Of a stretch of 64,000 nt of DNA, positions 26,902 through 35,132 are shown in pieces; position 1 is the stretch's first letter, and each line of letters starts with the position of its first letter. The notes below the pieces were generated by a model, which worked only from the letters and a program-made list of their open reading frames with translations, was not told the DNA's origin and did no database searches. The stretch is from JACDER01 sp963717765 (lineage in GTDB: Bacteria; Actinomycetota; Thermoleophilia; Gaiellales; Gaiellaceae). The DNA lies in contig CAVQWX010000007.1 of assembly GCA_963717765.1 (NCBI GenBank), positions 310,001 to 374,000 of the forward strand, written 5' to 3'. A program made the translations under genes and the position numbers.

Positions 26902-27044
26902 TGCCGGATTTCTGGCTCGCGAAAGGCAAGCCAGGCTAGGACGCAGGGAGCCCTCGTGCTGATCAGCACGGGGGCGACTGAGGACGACGCATGGCGCCGC
27001 CTTGCAGCCGCCCAGAAACCGGAGGATGTTGCCGGGTGGGCCAT
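26883..27044 (+). repeat. structured repeat / candidate RNA, family 1, copy 2 (162 bp)
   Basis: Core strand is plus. Arms ATGGCCCACCCGG.../...CCGGGTGGGCCAT pair over about 20 bp with three G.U pairs. Core TAGGACGCAGGGAGC, hairpin CGTGCTGATCAGCACG, then GCGACTGAGGACGACGCATGGCGCC. The distal end touches the TGA of permease 1, so it lies between the two permease genes in antisense. Confidence 0.8.
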
Positions 27045-27823
27045 CAGGTTCGCACCAGCCTCCCCTGCAGCGAGACCGCACACAGCGTCAAGGCCATGAA
27101 GAAGAGGCTGACGGTGAAGACGAGCCCGAGGCCGATCGCCTGCTTGTCCCAGCCCACGACGAGCACGCTGCGCATTCCCTCGACGAGGTACGACAGCGGG
27201 TTGAGGGTCGCCACCCAGTAGAACCAGCGCTCTGTGATCAGGTTGCGCGGCCAGTTGACCGAGGAGAGGAAGAGAAACACGGTCATCACAGGGGCGATCG
27301 CCTGTACGGCCTGGCCCGACCCGGTCCGCAGGCCGACGTAGATGCCGAGCGCTCCGAACGCCAGCACGGCCGAGAGGAAGATGAGGATGAGGACGACGGC
27401 GCCGAGCGGGCCGGCCTCGAAGCGCGCGCCCGCGGCCAGCCCGACGCCCAGGAAGACGAGCGCCTGGATGACCCCGAGCACGAGCGGCCCGGCGAGCTGC
27501 GAGGCGATCAGCGCGAAGCTCTTCATCGGCGTGAGCGCCAGGCGGTTGATGAAGCCGCCCTCGATGTCCGTCGCAATCGCCTGGCCCGTGTTGGCGACGA
27601 CCACCATCGCCCCGTTCGCGAACGCGATCGTGAGCGTGAATGTCCAGATCGTTTGCGTCGGAAAGCCCTTGACGTGCGTCGCCTTCTCCAGCCCGGCGGA
27701 AACGAGGATGAACAGGATGAGCGGGACGAGCAGCGCCGGTGCGATGCTGCCGGGGTCGCGGAACGTCCGCTTGATCGAGCGGCGTGCGAGCAGCGCGAGC
27801 TGTCGCGCGAAGGACGTCTTCAT
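27044..27823 (-). CDS. ABC-2 type transporter permease (first subunit)
   Basis: 259 aa, ATG start overlapping the ATPase stop as ATGA. Six TM segments; IEGGFINRLALTPM after the second TM and PLSYLVEGMR near the end are typical of the DrrB/ABC-2 exporter family. Forms the membrane channel with the 26.1-26.9 kb permease and the FHA-bearing ATPase. Cargo unknown; this class exports drugs, lipids or polyketide-type compounds. Confidence 0.9.
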   Translation of the reverse strand: MKTSFARQLALLARRSIKRTFRDPGSIAPALLVPLILFILVSAGLEKATHVKGFPTQTIWTFTLTIAFANGAMVVVANTGQAIATDIEGGFINRLALTPMKSFALIASQLAGPLVLGVIQALVFLGVGLAAGARFEAGPLGAVVLILIFLSAVLAFGALGIYVGLRTGSGQAVQAIAPVMTVFLFLSSVNWPRNLITERWFYWVATLNPLSYLVEGMRSVLVVGWDKQAIGLGLVFTVSLFFMALTLCAVSLQGRLVRT

Positions 27824-29265
27824 GCGGCCGGACTGGCGAGCATGCTCGGCGCGGGGGCCCGCGTGACCTCGATCGCGCTCGTGCCGATCCCGACGGTGTC
27901 CCCGGGGGCGAGCAGGGTAGGGAAGTCGATCCGCTTGCCGTTCACCCACGTGCCGTTCAACGACTGCAGGTCGTCCAGCACCAGCGTGCCGTCGACGACG
28001 CGGATGACGCAGTGGCGACGGGAGATCTCGGGATCGGCGATGACGAGGTCGCCCTCGCGGCCGATCACGAGGCTGTCGGTGACCCTGACGTCCTGGCCCG
28101 CGAGCGGGCCCTTCCTGATCGAGAGGCCCGGAACGCCCTTCTTGGCCGCCTCGAGAGCCTCCTGGACGTGGCGCTCGGCCATCCAGTCCTTCAGGAGCGC
28201 CGTCGGGAGCTTCTCGATCCGGCTCCGGCCGGCCACGGCCTGACGCAGCTCCTCTTCGGAATCGGTCTGGACGGCCTCGGCCTCGACGGCCGGCTCGGGC
28301 TCCTCGCCCTCGCCGGATTCGAGCGGCCGTCCCGTCTTGGCGAGGAAGACGTCGTCCAGGGTCGGCTGGCGGAGCGCGAGGTCGGACAGCGCGACTCCCG
28401 ACTGGTCGAGCGCGCGCACGACGTCGGCGACGGCCCCTCCTCCGGGCTCGCGGAGCCGGACGGCGACGGCGCCGTTCTCCCCCGCTGCGGGAACGAGCTC
28501 GCCGAACCGCTCGAGCGCCGCTTCCAGCCGGGGCTTGTCGCTTTCGAGCGCCGGCGCGACCTCGAGGGTGGACCCGCCGACCTGCGCCTTCAGCTCTTCG
28601 GGCGTGCCCTCCGCGACGATCTTGCCGTGGTCGATGATCCCGACCCGGCGCGCCAGGACGTCGGCCTCTTCCAGGTACTGGGTGGTCAGGAAGATGGTCA
28701 CGCCCTCGTCGCGCGCCAGCCGCCGGACCTCTTCCCAGAGGGCGGCTCGGCTGTGCGGGTCGAGCCCGGTCGTCGGCTCGTCGAGGAAGATGATGCTGGG
28801 GGAGTGGACGAGCGCGAGCGCGAGGTCCAGCCGCCGCCGCATCCCGCCCGAGTACGTCCCGATCTTCCGGTCGCCCGCCCCCGAAAGCCCCACCCGCTCG
28901 AGCAGCGCCACGCCGCGCTCCTTGGCCTCCTTCTTCGGGAAGCCGTTCAAGCCGGCCTGGAGATAGAGGTGCTCCCGGCCGGTGAGGAGCGGATCGAGCG
29001 CCGCTTCCTGGAGCGCGACCCCGATGATCCGCCTGACCTGGTCGCCCTGGGTCGCGATGTCGAAGCCCCCGACGGTCGCGCGGCCCCCACTCGGCGGCAG
29101 GAGGGTGACGAGCATCTTGACCATGGTCGACTTGCCGGCACCGTTCGGGCCGAGGAAGCCGTAGATCTCCCCCGTCTCCACGTACAGGTCGACGCCGTCG
29201 ACCGCGCGGGGGCCTTTCTTGTACTCGCGGACGAGCCCTTCGACTTCGATCGCATGTTCAGCCAT
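27820..29265 (-). CDS. ABC exporter ATPase with C-terminal FHA domain
   Basis: 481 aa. Residues 1-~310 are a DrrA-type ATPase: Walker A GPNGAGKST, signature YSGGMRRRLDLA, Walker B SIIFLDEP, H-loop replaced as usual by LTTQYLEEAD. Residues ~315-385 are an acidic linker. Residues ~390-470 are an FHA domain (VIGREGDLVIADPEISRRH, SLNGTWVNGKRI) that would bind phosphothreonine. The fusion suggests control by a Ser/Thr kinase such as the one at 52.3 kb (inference). ATG at 29265 chosen as the family start. Confidence 0.92.
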   Translation of the reverse strand: MAEHAIEVEGLVREYKKGPRAVDGVDLYVETGEIYGFLGPNGAGKSTMVKMLVTLLPPSGGRATVGGFDIATQGDQVRRIIGVALQEAALDPLLTGREHLYLQAGLNGFPKKEAKERGVALLERVGLSGAGDRKIGTYSGGMRRRLDLALALVHSPSIIFLDEPTTGLDPHSRAALWEEVRRLARDEGVTIFLTTQYLEEADVLARRVGIIDHGKIVAEGTPEELKAQVGGSTLEVAPALESDKPRLEAALERFGELVPAAGENGAVAVRLREPGGGAVADVVRALDQSGVALSDLALRQPTLDDVFLAKTGRPLESGEGEEPEPAVEAEAVQTDSEEELRQAVAGRSRIEKLPTALLKDWMAERHVQEALEAAKKGVPGLSIRKGPLAGQDVRVTDSLVIGREGDLVIADPEISRRHCVIRVVDGTLVLDDLQSLNGTWVNGKRIDFPTLLAPGDTVGIGTSAIEVTRAPAPSMLASPAA

Positions 29266-29347
29266 CCGATCCGTACCCTTTCGTTCCCAGACGCAAGAGT
29301 CAAGCGATTGCTGCCGGAGCGCCCATGTGCGAGACTCGGCGGGCGCC

Positions 29348-30376
29348 ATGAGCATCGATTTCCACGCGCATCTCGCCCGCGAGGATCCGAACGCGCCGTT
29401 CTTCATGCGCGACCTCTTCGACGTCGAGGGCTACCTCGAGAAGCAGGAGCGTGCGGGGATCGAACGCACCGTCCTCTCGTTCGCCCTCGAGGACGACGGC
29501 GAGACGATGGACGAGATCAAGGGTGAGCATGACTTCCTCGCCGGCCTCCTCGAGCAGTACCCGGACCGGTTTTCCGCGCTCGCGGCCGTCGACCCCTTCG
29601 GTGGCGCCGACGCGCTGGCCGAGGGAGAGCGCGCGCTCGAGCTCGGCTTCACGGGCTTCTGCTTCCCGACAAGCAGGGGCGGGAGATACCCCGACTCGGC
29701 GGAGGCGGCCGACGCCTTTGCGCTCGCGGACGAGAAGGGCGGGCTCGTCTTCCTCCATCCGTCCGCTGCTCCGATCGAACCGGAGCGCGCCGGGCACCGC
29801 CTCGTCAACACCTGGGTCGGGCGCCCATACGACACCGGCATCTGCCTGTCTCGGATGCTGCTCGCCGACACGCTCGCGGGCTATCCCAACATCCGCATGG
29901 TCGTTGCCCACTCGGGCGGCACGCTCCCTATGCTGATCGGCCGGCTCGAGCACGTGTTCGCCGGGATGAAGCGGATGGCGGGGCTCGCCGGCGGCGGGCC
30001 GCCGGGCGGAGGCCCTCCCGGCGGCGGAGGCCCCCCGCGCGGCGGGGGTGGGCCACCGGGCGGCGGAGGCCCGCCGGGCGCCGACATCCCCGAGGAGGCG
30101 AAGATCCAGGGCGAGTTCGAGGGACGGCCGCTCGCCGGCCGGCTCGACCGTATCTATCTGGACACGGCCAGCTACCACCCGGCGCCGATCGCGGCCGCGA
30201 TCGCGACCGTCGGCATCGATCGCGTCGTGCTCGGCACCGACTTTCCGCCGGCCGGCGATTCTCCGCAAGCCGCGATCGACGTCCTCGACGACGCCGGCCT
30301 GTCGGAAGAGGACAAGGAGAAGATCCTGACCGGCAACGGCCGCACGCTGCTCGAAGGGGCGGTGCAACCCGCATGA
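29348..30376 (+). CDS. amidohydrolase-2 family metal-dependent hydrolase with Gly/Pro insert
   Basis: 342 aa. TIM-barrel hydrolase/decarboxylase of the ACMSD-like group: metal site D-F-H-A-H at residues 4-8, His in FLHPSAAP, His in MVVAHSGGTLPML and Asp in VLGTDFPP. Between about residues 214 and 247 a run of glycines and prolines (GGGPPGGGPPGGGG...) is inserted and is not part of the family. Its stop overlaps the next start as ATGA. The substrate may be an aromatic or polyketide-related compound, judging by neighbours only. Confidence 0.85.
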   Translation: MSIDFHAHLAREDPNAPFFMRDLFDVEGYLEKQERAGIERTVLSFALEDDGETMDEIKGEHDFLAGLLEQYPDRFSALAAVDPFGGADALAEGERALELGFTGFCFPTSRGGRYPDSAEAADAFALADEKGGLVFLHPSAAPIEPERAGHRLVNTWVGRPYDTGICLSRMLLADTLAGYPNIRMVVAHSGGTLPMLIGRLEHVFAGMKRMAGLAGGGPPGGGPPGGGGPPRGGGGPPGGGGPPGADIPEEAKIQGEFEGRPLAGRLDRIYLDTASYHPAPIAAAIATVGIDRVVLGTDFPPAGDSPQAAIDVLDDAGLSEEDKEKILTGNGRTLLEGAVQPA

Positions 30377-30696
30377 GCAAGGGGCATGGGCGCGTCGTCT
30401 TCATCCTCGACCTGAAGCCCGGGATGGGCGAGCAGTTCCTGCAGGCGTACGAGGGCCTTCGCTACGACGTCGCCCAGGGCGTCAAGGGCCACATCGTCGA
30501 CCAGGTTTGCCGGTTGCCGGATGATCCGGACAAGTGGTTGATCACGAGCGAGTGGGAGTCGATCGACGACTTCCTCGCGTGGGAGGCGACGGACGAGCAC
30601 CGAGAGTTGGCCAAGCCGCTACGTGACTGCATCGACAAGGCAACGTCCCTGAAATACGTGGTCGTCGAGGAGACGCGCGCCGGCCAGAAGAGCTGA
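30373..30696 (+). CDS. ABM-type (antibiotic biosynthesis monooxygenase) small protein
   Basis: 107 aa dimeric alpha/beta-barrel: VVFILDLKPGMGEQFLQAYE, then SEWESIDDFLAWEATDEHREL. Members oxidise or tailor aromatic polyketides, or degrade haem, without cofactors. Start overlaps the amidohydrolase stop. Polyketide cyclase genes follow within 1.5 kb. Confidence 0.8.
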   Translation: MSKGHGRVVFILDLKPGMGEQFLQAYEGLRYDVAQGVKGHIVDQVCRLPDDPDKWLITSEWESIDDFLAWEATDEHRELAKPLRDCIDKATSLKYVVVEETRAGQKS

Positions 30697-30706
30697 GAGG
30701 AGCAAA

Positions 30707-31450
30707 ATGGAAACGCAGACACTCGACATCCAGAAGCTGCTGAGCGACTACGTCGACGACCTCAACGTCGCGGTCGAGAGCCGCCAGTTCCCGCCCTTCG
30801 TGCAGAAGTGGTTCGCGGTCCCGAACTGCATGCTCTCGTTCAAGCACGAGACGCAGGGCATCGAGAACGCGAAGACGCTGTGGACGCACCTGCTGCCCAT
30901 CGGCGTCGAGGGCGCCCCTCGTGAGGTGCTCCAGTTCCCGTACAAGGTCGAGAACGGCCGCGTCTACGCGTGGCGGCAGCTGCAGGGCGGCAACTCGCCG
31001 AAGCCGCTCTACGGCCTGCAGGAGACGCAGTTCGACGACCGGACGCTGATCTCCGAGATCTCGATCAAGTCCGTGCAGGACAAGCCTGAGGTGGACGAGC
31101 AGCCCGGCGCGGCGACGACGAGGCTCGGCCGCATCTTCGGCGCGTTCGCGGACGCGTTCAACGTCTTCTTCCAGACGGGCGACACCGACATCATCGAGGA
31201 GTGGTGCTCGAAGGACATCGGCATGAAGCTGGACAGCACCTTCTGGGGGATGGGCGTGATCGGCCCGCACAACCGGATCGCGCAGACCGCCCGCTTCACG
31301 CTTTCCGGCTGGGAGACCGACGGCGACCGCATCAAGGCGCAGGTCGACTTCACCGGCTGGGGCGGCCTCTCGGCGGGCACGCCGTGGGACGTCGCGCTGA
31401 CCCCCGAGGGGAAGATCCGCGAGCTGAAGATCGGGCTCGAGATGGATTGA
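30707..31450 (+). CDS. NTF2/SnoaL-like protein of unknown function
   Basis: 247 aa. Cone-shaped SnoaL/NTF2-like fold is suggested by the N-terminal segment SDYVDDLNVAVESRQFPPFVQKWF and by the C-terminal pattern FTLSGWETDGDRIKAQVDFTG. It appears to hold two such units separated at about residue 125. SnoaL-type proteins include polyketide cyclases and hydroxylases. No catalytic residue identified. Good ribosome site GAGAGGAGC before the ATG. Confidence 0.6.
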   Translation: METQTLDIQKLLSDYVDDLNVAVESRQFPPFVQKWFAVPNCMLSFKHETQGIENAKTLWTHLLPIGVEGAPREVLQFPYKVENGRVYAWRQLQGGNSPKPLYGLQETQFDDRTLISEISIKSVQDKPEVDEQPGAATTRLGRIFGAFADAFNVFFQTGDTDIIEEWCSKDIGMKLDSTFWGMGVIGPHNRIAQTARFTLSGWETDGDRIKAQVDFTGWGGLSAGTPWDVALTPEGKIRELKIGLEMD

Positions 31451-31494
31451 GAGGAGGACTCACCCAGGTCGCCGACTAGGGGCGACGCACCGTC

Positions 31495-31853
31495 GGTTCG
31501 AGGGTCCCGCTGATCGCCGGATCGATCGTCTCCACCACGGCCTACACGCTCCTCGCCTTCGCGCACTCCAACGGGTGGCAGATCTACCTGGCGATCACGG
31601 CGATGGGATTCGGCATCGGCCTCGCGTTCGCCTCGCTGGCGAACCTGATCGCGAAGCCGTCCCGGCCTGGCCGACGGGCGTGGCCACCGGAATGAACACG
31701 ATCGTCCGCACCGTCGGCGGCGCGATCGGGACGCAGATCGCGGCCGGGATCGTCACGGCGACCTCGACCGCAGCCGGCATCGCGACCGAGCGCGGGTTCA
31801 CGATCGCGTTCGCCGCATCGGCCGTCGCGCTCGCGACCGGGCTAGACGCGTAG
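31495..31853 (+). pseudogene. remnant of an MFS (EmrB/QacA-type) transporter
   Basis: Frame 1 reads IAGSIVSTTAYTLLAFAH through GFGIGLAFASLANLI and then hits a frameshift near 31655-31670. Another frame continues TGVATGMNTIVRTVGGAIG to FAASAVALATGL. Together they match the late TM segments of a 14-TM drug exporter. Both ends are missing, so it is a truncated, frameshifted relic between two polyketide genes. Confidence 0.85.
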
Positions 31854-31880
31854 CTCAGGAACTCTTATGCTCACCGTCCC

Positions 31881-32222
31881 ATGGCGAGACAGATCAGACG
31901 TGGGGTCATCGTCGCCAGGATCAAGCCCGGGTCGGAGGACAAGGTGGCCGAGATCTTCGCCGAGTCCGACAACTCCGAGCTCCCTGCTCTGGCCGGCGTG
32001 ACCCACCGGAGCCTCTTCGTCCTCGAGGACGTCTACATCCACTACGTGGAGATGGAGGAGGACTTCACCGAGTCTGTCGACCAGGTGCGCGATCACCCGC
32101 TGTTCAAGGAGATCAGCCGCAGGCTGGACGACCACATCACGCCGTACAATCCCGAGACCTGGCGCTCGCCCAAGGACGCGACCGCGCTCGAGTTCTATAT
32201 CTGGGACGCCGAGGCAGAGTGA
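31881..32222 (+). CDS. TcmI-family polyketide cyclase
   Basis: 113 aa. Matches the TcmI/WhiE-ORFVII cyclase family: starts with RGVIVARIKPGSEDKVAEIFAE, then VTHRSLFVLEDVYIHYVE and HPLFKEISRRLDDHITPY near the end. These enzymes close later rings of aromatic polyketides. Stop overlaps the next GTG start (GTGA). Confidence 0.9.
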   Translation: MARQIRRGVIVARIKPGSEDKVAEIFAESDNSELPALAGVTHRSLFVLEDVYIHYVEMEEDFTESVDQVRDHPLFKEISRRLDDHITPYNPETWRSPKDATALEFYIWDAEAE

Positions 32223-32872
32223 CGCTCGAAGAAGCACGGTCGAGTCTCGAAGAAGGCGATCTCGAGCGAGCGAGGGAAACGCTCCAGCGCGTCGTCGAGT
32301 CCGATCCGAACGACTCGACGGCGCTGGTCGACCTCGGCTACCTCGCACTCGGCGCGGGGAACGAGGACGAAGCCGCGGCCCTGTTCCGCCAGGCGCTCGA
32401 GCGTGAGCCGGGGAACATCGACGCGCTCCGGGCTATCGCGACCATCCACGGCCGCTCCGGACGGGAGGCCGAGGCTCTCGACGCCGTCTCCGCGGTGGCG
32501 CAAGCGCAGCCCGAGGATCCGCTTGCCCTCGTCGAGCTCGGCGACCTCGCGCTGAACGTCGGCCGCCTGGACGAGGCCTCGTCGGCCTTCCAGCGGCTGA
32601 GGTCGGTCGACGACGATCCCTCGCACGAGGTGTACGCCTTCCACGGCCTGATCGAGGTGGAGTTACGCCGCGAGAATTGGCGCCGGGCTCTCGACCTCGC
32701 CGTCGACGCAACGCGCGTCGACCGCGCGGGCCGCACCACGGACATCCTCGCCTTCGTCGTCGCGCAGGTCTTCGGGGAGGCCGATCGCGAGACTCCAGAG
32801 CGCGCGCAGGTGGACGCCGCGCTCGCCCGCTCCCGGGACGAGCACCGCCGCCTGCACCTGGAGGCCTGGTAA
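32219..32872 (+). CDS. TPR-repeat protein
   Basis: 217 aa, GTG start coupled to the cyclase. Five tetratricopeptide-like units from residue ~4 (LEEGDLERARETLQRVVESD, then ALVDLGYLALGAGNEDEAAA). A protein-interaction scaffold; partner unknown. Lies immediately before the carboxylase operon with an 8-bp gap. Confidence 0.85.
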   Translation: MTLEEARSSLEEGDLERARETLQRVVESDPNDSTALVDLGYLALGAGNEDEAAALFRQALEREPGNIDALRAIATIHGRSGREAEALDAVSAVAQAQPEDPLALVELGDLALNVGRLDEASSAFQRLRSVDDDPSHEVYAFHGLIEVELRRENWRRALDLAVDATRVDRAGRTTDILAFVVAQVFGEADRETPERAQVDAALARSRDEHRRLHLEAW

Positions 32873-32880
32873 GAAGTGAC

Positions 32881-34584
32881 ATGACCCAGGCGGCCGCTCC
32901 TCCGAAGCCGGGCACCGGCATCCAGTGGACGCGCTGTCCCTCCTGTGACGCTTTCGTCTACTACAAGCGCCTCCAGCGCAATCTCGGAGTGTGCCCCGAG
33001 TGCAACTACCACTTCCGGATCCCGGTCGCGACGCGCCTCGAGCAGCTGCTGGACGAGGGGAGCTTCGAAGATCTGAGCGGCGACCTCGAGCCGCTCGACG
33101 CGCTCGGTTTCGCGGACTCCAAGCCATACTCGCAGCGGATCGAAGAGGCTCAGCGCAAGACCGGCTATCGGGAGGGCCTCACGTACGGGACGGCGACCGT
33201 CGGCGGCAAGCCCCTCGTGGTCGCGGTGATGAACTTCGGCTTCGTCGGCGGGTCGATGGGAAGCGCGGTCGGGGAAGGCGTGACGCGCGCCGCCGAGCTC
33301 GCGCTCGAGCAGAAGACGCCGCTCCTCGTCGTCTGCACCTCCGGCGGCGCCCGCATGCAGGAGGGCTGCCTCTCGCTCATGCAGATGGCGAAGACGAGCG
33401 CCGCGTTCGCGCGGCTGCACGAGGAGGGAACCCTCGTCGTCTGCCTGCTCACCGACCCGACCTACGGCGGCGTCAGCGCCTCCTTCGCGACCCTCGGCGA
33501 CGTCCTGCTCGCGGAGCCGAGCTCCTACATCGGCTTCGCGGGCCCCAAGGTGATCGAGCAGACGATTCGCCAGCAGCTGCCGGAGGGCTTTCAGACGGCG
33601 GAATTCCTCCTCGACCACGGGATGCTCGACCTGGTCGAGCCGCGCGAGAACCTCCAGGGCGTGCTCCGCAAGCTGCTCGAGCTCCACACGCTTCAGGGCG
33701 GCGACCTGCCCGAGACCGAGGGCGCCGACCCGGTCACCGACCCGGAGGAGCTGCCCAAGCGCGCCGCGTGGGACACCGTCCAGCTGGCACGCAACATCGA
33801 GCGGCCGAACACGCTCGAGTACGTCGGCTACGTCTTCGACGACTTCCAGGAGCTCTACGGCGACCGGCTCTTCGACGAGGACGCGGCCATCGTGGGCGGC
33901 GTCGGGCGGCTCGGCGACCTCGCCGTTGTCGTCATCGGCCACCAGAAGGGCCACACGACGAGCGAGATGATGGAGCGGAACTTCGGGATGCCGAACCCCG
34001 AGGGCTACCGCAAGGGGATGCGCCTGATGGAGCATGCGGCGCGCTTCGGGATGCCGCTCGTCACCTTCGTCGACACGCCGGGCGCCTATCCGGGCCTCGG
34101 CGCCGAGGAGCGCGGCCAGTCGGTCGCGATCGCGGAGTCGATCATGAAGATGTCCCGCCTGCCCGTCCCGGCGGTCACGCTCGTGACAGGCGAGGGCGGC
34201 TCGGGCGGCGCGCTCGCGCTCGCGGTCGGCGACCGGGTGCTGATGATGGAGAACTCGTACTACTCGGTGATCAGCCCAGAGGGCTGCTCGACCATCTTGT
34301 TCAAGGACGCGGCCCAGGCGCCGCGTGCGGCCGAGGCGTTGCGCCTGACCGGCGCCGACCTCCTGCGGCTCGGGATCATGGACGCGGTCGTCCCCGAGCC
34401 CGAAGGCGGAGCGCACACCGACCCGCCCGCGGCAGCCGCCAACGTGCAGACGGCGATCGTCTCCGCCCTGCGGGAGCTGGTCGGGACGCCCGTCGACCAG
34501 TTGCTCGAGAACCGCTACGAGCGCTTCCGCAAGTTCGGCGCTCCCGGCCAGCCCACCCTTCCGCCGATCGAGGAGAACGCATGA
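32881..34584 (+). CDS. accDA: acetyl-CoA carboxylase carboxyltransferase, fused beta and alpha subunits
   Basis: 567 aa single chain. Residues ~1-275 equal AccD: zinc-finger CPSCDAF and CPECNYHF, then CTSGGARMQEG. Residues ~280-567 equal AccA: YGDRLFDEDAAIVGG, VDTPGAYPGLGAEERGQ and VTGEGGSGGALA. Transfers CO2 from carboxybiotin to acetyl-CoA to make malonyl-CoA. The stop overlaps the accB start (ATGA). The operon accDA-accB-accC sits inside the polyketide region. Confidence 0.95.
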   Translation: MTQAAAPPKPGTGIQWTRCPSCDAFVYYKRLQRNLGVCPECNYHFRIPVATRLEQLLDEGSFEDLSGDLEPLDALGFADSKPYSQRIEEAQRKTGYREGLTYGTATVGGKPLVVAVMNFGFVGGSMGSAVGEGVTRAAELALEQKTPLLVVCTSGGARMQEGCLSLMQMAKTSAAFARLHEEGTLVVCLLTDPTYGGVSASFATLGDVLLAEPSSYIGFAGPKVIEQTIRQQLPEGFQTAEFLLDHGMLDLVEPRENLQGVLRKLLELHTLQGGDLPETEGADPVTDPEELPKRAAWDTVQLARNIERPNTLEYVGYVFDDFQELYGDRLFDEDAAIVGGVGRLGDLAVVVIGHQKGHTTSEMMERNFGMPNPEGYRKGMRLMEHAARFGMPLVTFVDTPGAYPGLGAEERGQSVAIAESIMKMSRLPVPAVTLVTGEGGSGGALALAVGDRVLMMENSYYSVISPEGCSTILFKDAAQAPRAAEALRLTGADLLRLGIMDAVVPEPEGGAHTDPPAAAANVQTAIVSALRELVGTPVDQLLENRYERFRKFGAPGQPTLPPIEENA

Positions 34585-35048
34585 GCGACAGCAACATGGA
34601 TCTGATCCGTTCCGTCTGGGAGGAAGCGCGCGATCTCGTCCAGCGGCTCGAGGGCTCGACCGTCCGCCGCTTCTCGGTGCAGGCAGGCGAGACGAAGATC
34701 GAGATCGAGCGAACCGCCTCGGGCGTGGCCATAGCCCCCGCAGCCGATTCAGGCGGAGCAGCCGCCGCGCCGGCCGCGGCCGAGGGAGAGCCCGAGCTGG
34801 ACGGCCGGCATCCGGTCGTCGCGCCGCTCGTCGGCACGTTCTACCGGGCGTCCGCGCCTGGCGCAAAGCCGTTCGTCGAGGAGGGCGACGTGGTGGACGA
34901 GGGCCAGACGGTCGCAATCGTCGAGGCGATGAAGCTCATGAACCAGGTCAAGGCCGACCAGGGCGGCCGCGTGGCGCAGATCCTCTGCACGGACGGCGAC
35001 TGGGTCGAGTTCGAGCAGCCGCTGATGTACCTGGAGCCCGTGGAATGA
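34581..35048 (+). CDS. accB: biotin carboxyl carrier protein of acetyl-CoA carboxylase
   Basis: 155 aa. N-terminal helical part and Ala/Pro linker (~45-75), then a biotinyl domain with the lysine target in VEAMKLMNQVKAD. Typical PLVGTFYRASAPGAKPFVEEGD sequence precedes it. Carries CO2 between AccC and AccDA. Confidence 0.95.
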   Translation: MSDSNMDLIRSVWEEARDLVQRLEGSTVRRFSVQAGETKIEIERTASGVAIAPAADSGGAAAAPAAAEGEPELDGRHPVVAPLVGTFYRASAPGAKPFVEEGDVVDEGQTVAIVEAMKLMNQVKADQGGRVAQILCTDGDWVEFEQPLMYLEPVE

Positions 35049-35058
35049 ACGTGGTGCC

Positions 35059-35132
35059 CTCAGGGGCGTCAGGCGTCGGCGGGGCCGGGCTCCGCCCGGC
35101 CGGAGCAGACGCCGGCGAGGGGCGTGCCTGAG
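35059..35132 (+). repeat. short hairpin repeat related to family 2 (74 bp)
   Basis: Matches the second hairpin of family 2: stem GGCGTC/GACGCC enclosing GGCCGGGC-TCC-GCCCGGCC, bounded by CTCAGG/CCTGAG. It lacks the first hairpin domain. It ends directly at the accC GTG start. Confidence 0.65.

Noticed and set aside
26883..27044. Family-1 core as a cyclic-di-GMP (GEMM) riboswitch, because of GGCAAGCC and GGACGCA
   Set aside because: Copy 3 lacks the small hairpin between these two motifs, the copies do not precede related genes in sense, and the rest of the fold differs.
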